A stretch of 64,000 bases of DNA from assembly GCF_020509005.1 (NCBI RefSeq), contig NC_063013.1:1302001-1366000 (forward strand). The letters are read 5' to 3'. How positions within the stretch are numbered: position 1 is the first letter of the stretch; every line of letters begins with the position of its first letter. Shown here piece after piece: positions 10,585-20,220 of this stretch. The notes below the pieces were generated by a model, which saw only the letters and a list, made by a program, of their open reading frames with translations, was not told the DNA's origin and ran no database searches. Position numbers and translations under genes: made by a program. The DNA comes from Fulvia fulva (lineage: Eukaryota; Ascomycota; Dothideomycetes; Mycosphaerellales; Mycosphaerellaceae).

Positions 10585-12486
10585 ATGGCCGACGCCGAGC
10601 ATGAACGCGCTGAAGAGCTAGAGACCATCACCGCAATCTACCCCGAGCTGATTGTCGACCCTTCGAACCCATTCGCCGCCACTCTACAGCTCCCTGTAGC
10701 ACCTACGCCTCCACTAAATGTACGATTCGTCCCAGCCAAGGTGCCACCAGAGGAGAGCTACGCAAATGCTGCCACAGAGGGCGGCGCCTACATCGAGCGC
10801 GATGTAGAGCTCTCGCATTTGCCTCCGCTCACTCTGCGGCTGGCACTTCCCGAGCGTTATCCAGCAGACGCTCCACCAAAGGTCATGCTCTCGACCACCT
10901 CAGACTGGTTGGTTCAAGAGAAAGTCGCGGAACTGGAAATAGAGGTAGCAAAGCTTTGGGAAGAGTACGGGCACTGTCAGATCTTGTTCTCCTACATCGA
11001 CTTTCTGCAGCAGGCCGCCGAGCGAGGCTTTGATCTGAACCAGAGCGCGGACGGCTGTCTTGTGCTCCCTGCAGACCGGGAACAGCAACTGGTTGAATTC
11101 GATACGAGAACGAAGCAGGAGACGTTCGACGCTGGCACATACGATTGCGGAGTGTGCTTGGAACCAAAGAAAGGCTCAGCCTGCTACCACATGAAGCGCT
11201 GCGGTCATGTCTTTTGCCGACAGTGCCTGCAGGACTTTTACAACAATGCCATCACGGAAGGCGATGTGGCTGGTGTGAAGTGTTTAGATCCCGACTGCGG
11301 GTCGAAGGACGCAACTGGGCGCAAGAGGAAGGTCATGAAAGAAAGGACAATACATCCGCGAGAGCTTTTGGCTATGGGCGTTGAAGAGAGCATGGTACGG
11401 CGATACGTCGAGATGAAGAGGAAGAAGAAGCTGGAGGCGGACAAGACCACAGTGTACTGTCCACGGACCTGGTGTCAAGGGCCTGCAAAGAGCACCAAGT
11501 ATCCTCCCATCCCAGCTGACCTCACCGCCTACATCGACAATGAGATCTCCGACGAGGAGAGCGAAAGCGGTGATATGCCTGAAACCCCCAAGACGAACGC
11601 CAAGAATGTTCCACCAGACCCGTCCGATCGACTGGCCGTGTGCGAAAAGTGCTCGTTGGCATTCTGTAAGGTCTGCTACATGGGATGGCATGGTCCGTTT
11701 GCTCGCTGTTACCCGCGTGATCCTAACGAGCTCAGTGCGGAGGAGAAGGCGAGCTACGAATACATCCGCAAGAACACATCGCCTTGTCCGTACTGTAACG
11801 CACCGGTACAAAAGACTATGGGTTGCAACCACATGAGCTGCTTCCAGTGCCGCACTCACTTCTGTTACTTGTGTGGCTCCTGGCTCGATGGCAACAACCC
11901 ATATCAACATTTCAACAAGGCAGGTACGGGCTGCTACCAACGGTTGTGGGAGCTTGAGGAAGGCGACGAAGGTCAAGCACCAGAGGACGGGAGAGGCTTC
12001 GCAGGTGGTAGAGGCTGGGAGCAGATGGCAATTGATGCGGCTAGAGAGGCAGATGAAGCAGATGCCCAGGCTGCTGTAGTACAAGCACAAGCTGAGGAGG
12101 ACCAACGGGCAGCGATGCCAGCAGCACCTGATCCTCCAGCTAACCAAGTTCCGCTAATCGTCGCCATGGCGCATATGCAATTCGAGGAGGGAGCCGCCGG
12201 CAACGAACAGATTCCCGCCGCAGCGCCACAACGAGGCCTACGAAGGCCACGAAACCCCTTCCCAGCCAACCCTCGAGCCAACGGCGCCGCCCAAGCCGTG
12301 CGCAACCATGAGCGCGGAGCCAGGAGACGTCCGCCCGCTGCCAACGGCGCAGCTGGCAGGGGTGCGGGTGCTGGTGGAAGGCAGGATGAGGAGCAGCGAC
12401 AGCAAGCTGAACTGCAGCGCTTCTTGGCTTTGGCGCAACACGATGAGGAGGACGGTTGGGATTTTGACGACTTGGGGGGAAGATGA
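10585..12486 (+). CDS. ITT1: RWD-RBR E3 ubiquitin ligase (RNF14/Itt1-like)
   Basis: This single-exon gene encodes 633 residues. An RWD domain occupies about residues 5-150. RING1 begins with the pair C188/C191 and carries the CGHVFCRQC core. The in-between RING follows (CEKCSLAFCKVC region). RING2 contains CPYC, then GCNH, where C414 is the expected catalytic cysteine that accepts ubiquitin from the E2 before transfer. About 170 C-terminal residues are Ala/Gln/Arg-rich and of low complexity. The order RWD-RING1-IBR-RING2 is that of RNF14/Itt1, which in yeast interacts with translation termination factors; human RNF14 acts on stalled-ribosome factors. All zinc ligands I checked are present, so an active enzyme is expected. 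Confidence 0.9.
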   Translation: MADAEHERAEELETITAIYPELIVDPSNPFAATLQLPVAPTPPLNVRFVPAKVPPEESYANAATEGGAYIERDVELSHLPPLTLRLALPERYPADAPPKVMLSTTSDWLVQEKVAELEIEVAKLWEEYGHCQILFSYIDFLQQAAERGFDLNQSADGCLVLPADREQQLVEFDTRTKQETFDAGTYDCGVCLEPKKGSACYHMKRCGHVFCRQCLQDFYNNAITEGDVAGVKCLDPDCGSKDATGRKRKVMKERTIHPRELLAMGVEESMVRRYVEMKRKKKLEADKTTVYCPRTWCQGPAKSTKYPPIPADLTAYIDNEISDEESESGDMPETPKTNAKNVPPDPSDRLAVCEKCSLAFCKVCYMGWHGPFARCYPRDPNELSAEEKASYEYIRKNTSPCPYCNAPVQKTMGCNHMSCFQCRTHFCYLCGSWLDGNNPYQHFNKAGTGCYQRLWELEEGDEGQAPEDGRGFAGGRGWEQMAIDAAREADEADAQAAVVQAQAEEDQRAAMPAAPDPPANQVPLIVAMAHMQFEEGAAGNEQIPAAAPQRGLRRPRNPFPANPRANGAAQAVRNHERGARRRPPAANGAAGRGAGAGGRQDEEQRQQAELQRFLALAQHDEEDGWDFDDLGGR

Positions 12487-13129
12487 TGACGATTTCATTA
12501 TACCTCGCCGATGACGGCATGTATGTGATGACTGCTTTTGTTGTATAGAACGGAGATACCCTATCAATCATGATATTTATCAGCGCCGCATTGATGCATT
12601 GATGCATTGCTCTTGAGGCTTGAAGTTCCGAAGAGAACATACAGTATAGCGATGCGGACGCGGAAGATGGCGGCGGCTTGAGGAGTGATATGCAACGTAC
12701 GACTAGATGAAAGTAGTGGCGACGGGATGAGATTGTCTGGTTGATCACGTCGTGCAGCTAGCTGGCGTCGAAAGGTCACGTCAACGACTGTCTCAGCGAT
12801 GTGACACCACCGGCCACTCGAGTGAGCAAGGGAGAGGAAAACTTGGGCACATCGGACTCACTTCATGACTTATGTCCCGAAGGGGTGAGTCCATAGCATG
12901 ACTGCGATTTCGTACGCTCGAGGGAAGGTGCCTTCATCTCCCCCTTCGAGAACATGCTCTCTCTCCGAATTCTTGTCAATTGAGAGCCATGTATTACATC
13001 TCAGCTTCATTGAATGAGCTACGTGGACGAATCTGACAGCCCGCTGCAACACTTCTCCCACAAACAGCCTCCTGTCCTTGCCGCCCACGCTAAACACGGC
13101 AAAAGGTGCCATGACGGATTGTGCAGACG
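12487..13129. other. Convergent 3' region
   Basis: No gene is seen between the RBR ligase and MAK16. A short tandem repeat of an 8-mer (ATTGATGC, about 2.5 copies) lies near 12590-12608. Confidence 0.45.
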
Positions 13130-14179
13130 TTACTTCGCAACCAGCATCTGCCGCTGCGCCGGTTCGCGCTCATATTCGTACTCAATGTTCGTCTTCGGGC
13201 CCTTGGAAGCCTTCTTGCGCGGCTTCTGCGCGGCTGAAGCACTGGGCCTCTTCCGCTTCAGTGTGTCCAGCTTCTTCTTGAGTGCTGCTGTGTCTTCATC
13301 GTCATCCTTCGCGTCTTCGTCCTCTTCATCGTCATCCTCCTCATCTTCGACACTGCCAGCCTCGTCCGCACTCTCGCCGCCGAGCCAGTCGTCGAAGTCT
13401 TCCATGTCGTCCTCATCGTCAGATTCCTCCACGTCACTGACAAATTCGACATCTTGCTCTCCACCTTCGCGTTCATACTCCTTCTCATACTCTTCGTCTT
13501 CCTCCTCAATACCCTCATCTAGGTCCTCATCCACCTCGCCTTCTTGATTTCGCTCCAGACCACGCATCACCTTCTTCCATACATTCTCCTCGACGTTGAG
13601 CGGTCTGTCACCGTATGCGCCACTTCTTAGTCTCTCCACAAGCTCGCGCTCGATCGCACGCTCAATCTTCGCCGCAGCCTCTGCTTTCCTCTCTCGTGTC
13701 GCTTCTCTTCTCCGGACCTTGGGCGCCTGCTTTGCCACCATGCGCTCACCTAAACGCTCTTCCTCCTTCGCCAACTTCTGCGCGCGGATCCTCACTTGTG
13801 TCAATCGAGTAAGACGCTGTTTGCATTTGTGCAGCAGAAACTTCGGCCAGTAGATCAGTCGTTCGTCCACCTGCGCGAGAGCTTTTGTGTAATTGCTGCT
13901 CAAGCGGATCTTCTCCCACCACTTGTTCGGCATATGTGCTCGCTCGACGGTTTTGATGTAGAGGTAGAGTCTTCCATTCGAAGGATCGGCTCGGATCGTG
14001 GCATATCGAGAGTTGGCGAGAGGACAGCTTTGTCGATTGCAGAGACCGGTGACATTGTGTTCATTGCGGCAGAATGTCGACTTGCTGGACTTTTGGTGTC
14101 TGTCGTTGCCGGGTAGCTTGAGTTTGAAGGAGCAGAACTGCTGGTTGATGATGTTCCACACAATTTCGTCGGACGCCAT
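13130..14179 (-). CDS. mak16: Ribosome biogenesis protein Mak16
   Basis: This single-exon gene encodes 349 residues. Mak16 is a nucleolar factor for 60S subunit assembly and works in the early pre-60S particle with Rpf1. The N-terminal ribosomal L28e-like/Mak16 domain is clear: NQQFCSFK near residue 12, then a zinc-type Cys set C16, C37, C47 and C52 within a strongly conserved [20 protein letters not shown] block. A basic helical middle follows, and after about residue 230 a long Asp/Glu tail. The end is Lys-rich with likely nuclear signals. Length and layout match fungal Mak16. Confidence 0.96.
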   Translation of the reverse strand: MASDEIVWNIINQQFCSFKLKLPGNDRHQKSSKSTFCRNEHNVTGLCNRQSCPLANSRYATIRADPSNGRLYLYIKTVERAHMPNKWWEKIRLSSNYTKALAQVDERLIYWPKFLLHKCKQRLTRLTQVRIRAQKLAKEEERLGERMVAKQAPKVRRREATRERKAEAAAKIERAIERELVERLRSGAYGDRPLNVEENVWKKVMRGLERNQEGEVDEDLDEGIEEEDEEYEKEYEREGGEQDVEFVSDVEESDDEDDMEDFDDWLGGESADEAGSVEDEEDDDEEDEDAKDDDEDTAALKKKLDTLKRKRPSASAAQKPRKKASKGPKTNIEYEYEREPAQRQMLVAK

Positions 14180-14473
14180 GGTGTGCTATCACTATATAGT
14201 ACAGTCGTGGTAGTAGTTGGCAGTGTATCTGGCAATAGCAAAACAGGCGGCGAGAAAGTTGAGGTTGTTCGGCCACAAAAAAGTTGCGGCAAGCGCGACC
14301 GAGCAGGGGCCATGCGAAATCTTGGCGTCTACCGTGATTGAGAGAGCCGTGATTGGCTCTGTGGGTATCATGTTTCGCTACATGGATGTTACTACAGACA
14401 CACATACACAGCATGATACATTGCGCATCTTCATCAATGCCATCATTGTCAAGTAGCCCACTGACAGCATGAC

Positions 14474-14962
14474 CTACATCCACGAATTCTTAAACTGCTC
14501 CTGCTGAGCATCTTTCTCCTTTCGAATCGCCTCATCGACCTTTGCAACCTTCGCCATAGCTTTGCCCTTGGCCTTTTCCAACCAGCTTGATGGCTTCGTC
14601 TCCTTGACTTCCAGAGATTCGACGTCAAAATCTATTACCAATCGAGCTCCACGTGGTCTCAGCAGATCTCTATGCTTTTTCCAGTCCTCCTCGTTAAGCA
14701 AGATCACCGTGGCATGGCCAGGCGAAGTCAGCGACAGACTGCCATGAAACCCTGGTGTCGCCGCTTTCATGCCGACCGAAAGCAGCGCAAGCTGGCGAAG
14801 CTCCCGATATAATTCTTCGAGAGACATCTCGTCATCAACCTCCCCCGTTCCTTCTTTGACCTGAACAGGGCTCTTTCCCTTTAGTCTTGCCTTTTTGTCT
14901 TGAAACTGGCGAACGATGACTACGACCTCCTGGCTCCATGGCTCCATAGGTACTTTGTCCAT
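14474..14962 (-). CDS. Conserved-looking hypothetical protein, 162 aa
   Basis: This single-exon frame has balanced protein-like composition: an acidic middle, a GARLVIDFDVESLEV-like strand region near residues 105-120, and a Lys/Ala-rich helical end. There is no signal peptide, membrane helix or metal motif. I do not recognise the family and assign no function. It lies behind MAK16 on the same strand with a 294-bp gap and has its own divergent promoter towards BET1. A second Met at residue 6 is an alternative start. Confidence 0.6.
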   Translation of the reverse strand: MDKVPMEPWSQEVVVIVRQFQDKKARLKGKSPVQVKEGTGEVDDEMSLEELYRELRQLALLSVGMKAATPGFHGSLSLTSPGHATVILLNEEDWKKHRDLLRPRGARLVIDFDVESLEVKETKPSSWLEKAKGKAMAKVAKVDEAIRKEKDAQQEQFKNSWM

Positions 14963-15786
14963 GATGATAGGTCAATATGTACCCTCCTCCAAAGATGAGT
15001 CTTCCTTCCTGGGCGGGATCCTTGCCTCGTCCCTGCCTCCGCGGGTTGGATATCGTGGAGGCGTGCTGTGTCGAACGCTTGAATTGAGTGGGCAGAGGTT
15101 GTTACTAGCTTTGAGGGGCGGATATTGGGCTTGCTCGTATTGCTAGCATAGACATGCTCTTCGCGCGACCGTCTCACATCCCCATCGCAGACAGCCACGT
15201 CTTGATCAGTCGCGTAATGTCGACAATGGTGGGCCGGCGTGCTTGAAGAGGGGTAAAAGCTGTCTTCGAGATGTTTTGGACAACTTCATGCACTGACACC
15301 GCCGAGTCGATCGCCAGGGACTACTGTACTTGACGCGTGACGCGTGACCTACAATCGGGTACTTTCTTAACGTCCAGTGCCAATAGCGTGGTGGCGTTAC
15401 GATGTCGCATATGGATGTGAAGTCTGGACTTGGAGAATTCGCAGTGCATGGGTGCTGTCTGCACAACGAGATTTTGCGCAAGGAAAGGCATCAATCAGGA
15501 TCTGTGGCCTCATTTCGTGGACCGCGGCTGGTCCCTGAGGGCGAGACCACGTGGCCCAGCGAGGGATCCTGCCATCGCCATGTGAATAGACAATGAACTT
15601 CAGGACATAAGAGCAACATGCGCATGACGGTCTACATCCATAGCGCCCCGCGGTGAAAACGTGCGTGAAGTGAACAACAACGAGAGGTGCGAAGAGGAAG
15701 GGAAAACGCGAACTTGGATCGCGGAATTCAGCCGTTCAACCATTGTATGATTGTAACCTCCACGGGGTCATCAAACCTCTTGGCTC
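14963..15786. promoter_or_regulatory. Divergent promoter region upstream of BET1
   Basis: No gene is seen. Two ACGCGT hexamers (MluI cell-cycle box type) lie 7 bp apart at 15333-15338 and 15340-15345, each within a repeated TGACGCG unit. Confidence 0.45.
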
Positions 15787-16492
15787 ATGGCTTCCAGGTA
15801 AGTCATGCTGCCTAAGTGTATTGCACGGCTTAAGGGCCTGACTTGAAGCGCAGATTCCACCAAAGAGATGCGCGGAATGCCCTCTTCTCCTCCTACGACG
15901 CACAAGCTCGATCGCGACCATCCTCCGCCGCATCAGGATCACCAGCGCCGCCCAGGTCATCCTCGAGAAATGCACCTTATGCCAGCTCGCCCTATGGACT
16001 GAACGGCAGCGATCCATCATCAAGCTATAATGCATACCCACCATCAGGCGGGGGCTTTAGCGCTTACCCTGGCAACAGCACTGAAGCAGGCGGGAGGAGT
16101 AATGCAGATGGCGGCTTTAGGTCAGCGACACCGGACAAGAAGGGACAGTACAGCGATGCGGTCTTGAGCGAGTTGGAAAGCCAAAACGATGATCAAGCAA
16201 GTGAGATGAGCAAGAAAGTGAAGATGCTCAAGGATGTAAGCATAACCGGCTGCATTCTGATAGGAGAGGTGTTGACTTGTGGCAGCTCACTCTGGCCATT
16301 GGCGATGAGATCCGGGACAGCACAGCACTGGCTGAGAAGATGAACGACGGATTTGAGGGGACACGGAATCGTCTGCGGGGGACGATGAACAGGATGCTAC
16401 GGATGGCAGAGAGGACCGGCGTGGGTTGGAAAGTCTGGGTCGGCTTCTTCCTATTCGTGTTCTTCTTGTTTGCATATGTATGGTTGTTTTGA
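15787..16492 (+). CDS. bet1: ER-Golgi SNARE Bet1, three exons
   Basis: Model: exons 15787-15797, 15854-16235 and 16286-16492, 199 residues. Bet1 is the Qc-SNARE of ER-to-Golgi vesicle fusion. The first exon holds only three codons and two bases. Its 56-nt intron has a GTAAGT donor and a CTGAC branch site, and the join reads MASRFHQRDARNALF, the start expected for fungal Bet1. A Ser/Pro/Gly-rich linker follows. The SNARE helix then includes LTLAIGDEIRDST and NRLRGTMNRML, and the C-terminal tail anchor ends in FAYVWLF. The second intron (16236-16285, 50 nt) splits the SNARE motif. Without the micro first exon no ATG starts the frame correctly. Confidence 0.93.
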
Positions 16493-16977
16493 TGGGCGAC
16501 ATGGTGGTACAGCACGATATAGCGTTCGGCAGGGCGTTGGAAGAGGAGAAAGATGACTCGTTCAACAGCGCAGGTGCGTTGGTAGGACCCTGTGGGATTA
16601 CATCGCCGAGCACGGTACGAGAGTACGGCATGGCAAGCGAAGCATACAGAGGGCATCATCTTCCTGCGCACAGGTAACCTTCTCACCCCATTTCGAGCCA
16701 GATTCAAGATGACCACGATTTGCTCCGCAAAGCTCCTTCGATCCATATGCGGAGGCAGTCTGTGTTCACGCTGAAGCACGTGCCAACATATTAGGAGCAT
16801 GTGACGGCCGTGAAGCTGGGTGGCTTGCAGTGTCTGTCAAGGTGTAATCTCTGATATTCAAGCTCATGAAGTGAGCAGGTATACATTCACTTGATCAGAT
16901 ACTGTGGGACATAATTTGATCCTTTCGATCTTCACCAAGCCCAACGGCAACCAACGCAAGTCAAACCAATCAGCGCC
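16493..16977. other. Intergenic, no gene seen
   Basis: Between BET1 and the first PPxY paralogue there are only short frames antisense to BET1 or without protein character. Confidence 0.45.
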
Positions 16978-17608
16978 ATGTCAGACGAAGAGCCCCCAAG
17001 CTACGCAGAAAGCTTCGCACAGTACTCAGTCAGTACACCAGTATTCCGTTGATAACCAAATACTGACAACTGCAAACAGACCATCATCGCCGTAGTCCAG
17101 CGCTTCAAGTACGTGTACATCGACAATCAGCAACAATGCCACCTCGGACCACAAATCGACCAAGACAACACCATAGCACTCCTCTCGACCACAACAAGCT
17201 ACGCCAAATTCTTAATCCATCAATTCGAAGCCTACGTTCACGGCTCCGCCTGGAGTGAAGAAGAGGTGAATGACATGTCACTCCCCTTCATTGCGACGCT
17301 TCGCATCACTCAGTGCGAGGATGGGCTGATTACGGACGTCAAGGTGGATAATTACAACTGGCTTGCTGTTCGGAGAGCGCTGATCCATGGGATGGGCCCT
17401 AACACGCGCGTGAATGTCTTCATTGGTATGTCAGCGCTGATCTCAGAGCCAATATCAAGGGTCTTGACGTGCGACTCGAATTTTACTGATGGCTTCTCGC
17501 TCGATAGGAGTTGCTCCTAGCATTCGCGGGAAGCCACAAGGCTGGACGAAAGTGCGGTGTAGTGTGTTGCGCGCAGTGCGCAGACTAGCAGAGCGTCCCT
17601 TGGTGTGA
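16978..17608 (+). CDS. PPxY-motif hypothetical protein, paralogue A, three exons
   Basis: Model: exons 16978-17028, 17080-17425 and 17508-17608, 165 residues. The first intron is 51 nt with a CTGAC branch site, the second 82 nt. The N-terminus MSDEEPPSYAES contains PPSY, a PPxY motif of the kind bound by WW domains of Rsp5/NEDD4 ligases. The middle carries a TSYxxxLxxxF helix and a DNYNWLAVRRAL stretch, and the end is basic (Arg-rich). The minus-strand gene at 18009-18584 has the same layout, the same first-intron position and phase, and aligning blocks, so the two are paralogues placed tail to tail. Function is unknown; I see no signal peptide or membrane helix. Confidence 0.65.
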
Positions 17609-17733
17609 ATTTGCTACGCCATAGTGATACGAAGAGCTCGGAGTCGTTGCGTCGACAACGTTGCATCACTGGTACTTGTATTCAGGCACATCAAGGCGTT
17701 GGGTACCATCTTTCCAGAGAGATCATCACAGAC

Positions 17734-18219
17734 ATGGTCTCGCTTTCACTTGAGGAGACCTATAAATCGCAACAACGGGAGGCCAGAGCTGAAGAGGAGA
17801 GCTTTGTGCTTTCCTCGATGCTATCGACATCGGCTAAGCTGCCTCCAGACTTCCAGAACGTGGTCTATTCGACTATGCTGCGGCTCGCGTCAATGGAAAT
17901 GACGAAAGTGGCCCGCAGGGAACGAGGGAAAGGCTCCGTGGAGGTCACGACAAGGTCTCGGACAAGAATGCGGTCCGTTCGAAGAACGATGTATCTGCTC
18001 GATCTTTGTCAAAGCAACGGTTCTATCAAACACGTCGCTCGAGCCTCCTTTCTGAACAGCTCTCGAAGTCGCTGCCCTCGCGACCTACCTCCGCCCCTCG
18101 CCTTAGTCGCGAACATGAAGACAAGCTCCGTGCCTGTGCCTATGGTCGTCCTGCATAATAACAACGACTTAGCAGCCAGCCAGCCATCATCATCAAGCAG
18201 TACACGCTTCCCACCATAA
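17734..18219 (+). CDS. Doubtful open frame between the PPxY paralogues
   Basis: An ATG-started frame of 161 codons. Its first ~70 residues look protein-like (acidic helix, then a LPPDFQNVV-like stretch). The rest overlaps antisense to the 3' exon of paralogue B and turns low-complexity. It could be a small gene, a relic of the same family, or chance. Confidence 0.2.
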   Translation: MVSLSLEETYKSQQREARAEEESFVLSSMLSTSAKLPPDFQNVVYSTMLRLASMEMTKVARRERGKGSVEVTTRSRTRMRSVRRTMYLLDLCQSNGSIKHVARASFLNSSRSRCPRDLPPPLALVANMKTSSVPVPMVVLHNNNDLAASQPSSSSSTRFPP

Positions 18220-18584
18220 TCAATCGCGATCCTGCAATAGAAAGACATCGTCTTACTCGGTGCCTGGACACCAGAGCGTGCTTGAAAACGAGCGTGTAGG
18301 AGCTTGAGCATGTCGTTGTAACTGGTGTGAATGGGGATGCTGATGAGATCAGCTTGTTGTGATAGGAGTTTGCCGGATCGTATTAGGTGAGGCCCGATGG
18401 CTGTGCCGGGGGTGTATTGTTGCATTGTCACTGTCTTGATGGAGTCAACCTACGATCGTGTGAGCCCTGTTCGCTTGTTACGGAGGTACTGGCCACGGAC
18501 TTGGTGATGAAGCTGTGCTACTTCGTAGCTAGGTGGTTCGTCATTTGCCTCGGAAGGGCGAGTTTGCAATCTTGGATCGGTCAT
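18009..18584 (-). CDS. PPxY-motif hypothetical protein, paralogue B, two exons
   Basis: Model: exons 18501-18584 and 18009-18449 with a 51-nt intron (GTCCGT donor, TAG acceptor), 174 residues. The N-terminal exon contains NDEPPSYEVAQ, carrying the same PPxY motif as paralogue A, and the intron falls ten residues after PPSY at the same phase. The second exon aligns with A through HTSYNDMLKLLHARF, an FYCRIAIDY strand and DDGWLAAKSLLL, then ends in an Arg-rich tail. Function is unknown. Shared intron position, motif and orientation point to a duplication with inversion. The non-standard donor is the weakest part of the model; a GTAGCA donor further upstream is an alternative. Confidence 0.6.
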
Positions 18585-19028
18585 GGATTTGGAGTTGTCT
18601 AGTCGATGGGCAAAGTGTGGTGATCGATTTGATACAGAATGACAGGGATCGAATTTCTGGAGGCTTGTTGCAGATCTGACAATAGTGAACGTAGCAATGG
18701 CGTCCACTTGAGTTGTTCATCAACGCACGCAGTATTCACGTTGTTCCATGGGCTGAGTCATGCTGCCATGAAGACCCGTGATTGAGACCCCAAGTACACT
18801 GTTGCCGAATTGCTGAGCACTGATATGTGCCTCGTCTTCGAGGCCGGAGATGTTCGATACCTAGCTCGATACCCATTGTCGGGAACCGATACTCTGTCCA
18901 AGACAATGGTATGAATGTCCTGTTGGCGTAGCTGGCACATAGTGTTGATGCATATGCTACTTTGCCCCTGAACCAGGCTTCTGGGGACACAGCTTCAGAC
19001 TGGCGTAACTCGCTCTCTGCAGCACAAC
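18585..19028. other. Intergenic, no gene seen
   Basis: Contains the promoter of paralogue B and the 3' region of the enolase-phosphatase gene. Nothing else could be supported. Confidence 0.45.
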
Positions 19029-20220
19029 TCAGGCAGCCTCTGACAATTTGATCTGATCCAAGCCGGTCACAATTTCCAACCTCTCCTTGTCAGCATCCGA
19101 CACAGTCGCATTGCCTGGTCGATCCACCAGAAGTGACTTCATGCCAGCACCAATGGCGGCATCAACCTCCTTAACATTATCACTCAAGAAGAGCACCTGT
19201 TCTGGAGCAAACTTGGGCAAAGTCAGTAGTCATAGACGTGGTCTAATGTGCAACACATACCTCGAGCGACTCAGCGATCTTGCTGTAGCTAGTGATTTCA
19301 GTCTTGAGCCCGGCGTTCGTGGTGTCATACCAACTGCCGTTGAACAATGCAGTCAGATCTTCAGTCTCGACCTTTCGAGACTTAACCTCATGCTCCTGTG
19401 CCTTGGTCACGACTTCTTCGGTAGTGGCATCTGTGACCGCCTTCGCGTCATCAGCAGGCGTGGTATTGGTCGCGTCACCAGTGACTGATCCAGCACCAGC
19501 CTTGGTATCTAGGTCCGCAAGAGGGGGAGGCTCCACAGCTTCGCCGTATGCGAAGGATGATGACTTGCTTGGAGGCGGTGCATCGGTCGTCGACACCTCA
19601 TCTTCGGTAGCGTCATCACCCGCTCGGTCGCGCTTCTTCGACGCAGTAGTGTCATCAGCTGCCACCTGCACATGTCCGAAGAGCAGCTTCTGTGCGAAGA
19701 CGCTGCCCGAGGAGTAGATTGCTAATGCATAGCCGGCGTCCTTCCACTGCTTCAGAACTGGTGCCACGTCCGCGAACAGTGGTGTTGCGTACGCTCCCGT
19801 CTTGTAGCCATTCTCCCATAGGAAGCCCTGGAGGTTCTTGAGATAGGCAATCTTCACATCGCGCTTGGTCAAGTCTTCCACGTGCGCTTGAAGAGCAGAT
19901 GAATCTCGTCGATACTCCGCAGGGAATGCATCACGGAATGGTCTGAAGTCGGGCTCTTCCCACTTGTTGGCGAGTACTTCTGGTAGTGCTCGAATAGCGT
20001 ATGGAAACTTTTGTGGTCAGTGACACGCCTCGCCACTTTGAAGGCACATAGGAGAGACCAACACGTGGAGCAGCGGTGAACACCTACCAATGTCTCTTTT
20101 ACGAATGAGATGGGGGCGACTGTGCCCTCTAGGCAAAGTCAGTGTCCAATAAACGGTGAACATACCAACCATGAATCAGTCCTCACCAATATCAAGCAGC
20201 ACACATTTGACGCCTTCCAT
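19029..20220 (-). CDS. UTR4: Enolase-phosphatase E1 with large insertion, four exons
   Basis: Model: exons 20187-20220, 20088-20128, 19261-20007 and 19029-19211, 334 residues. The enzyme belongs to the methionine salvage pathway, enolising and dephosphorylating 2,3-diketo-5-methylthiopentyl-1-phosphate to acireductone. HAD motifs are present: DIEGT (residues 10-14), YSSGS near 124, and the FLSDN...EVDAA block in the last exon. A DTTNAGLKTE stretch before the last intron is also family-typical. Fungal E1 proteins are usually near 250 residues. Here about 100 residues (roughly 139-239), rich in Asp, Thr, Ala, Glu and Ser, lie between the SSGS/FGH region and the LTALFNG region. The insertion has no stop or frame loss and sits at a surface-loop position, so activity is plausible. 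The first two exons are tiny but phase-consistent. Confidence 0.92.

Noticed and set aside
11284..12147. Minus-strand frame of 287 codons opposite the RBR ligase
   Set aside because: Antisense shadow, Cys/Leu-rich because the sense strand codes Cys- and Gln/Glu-rich domains.
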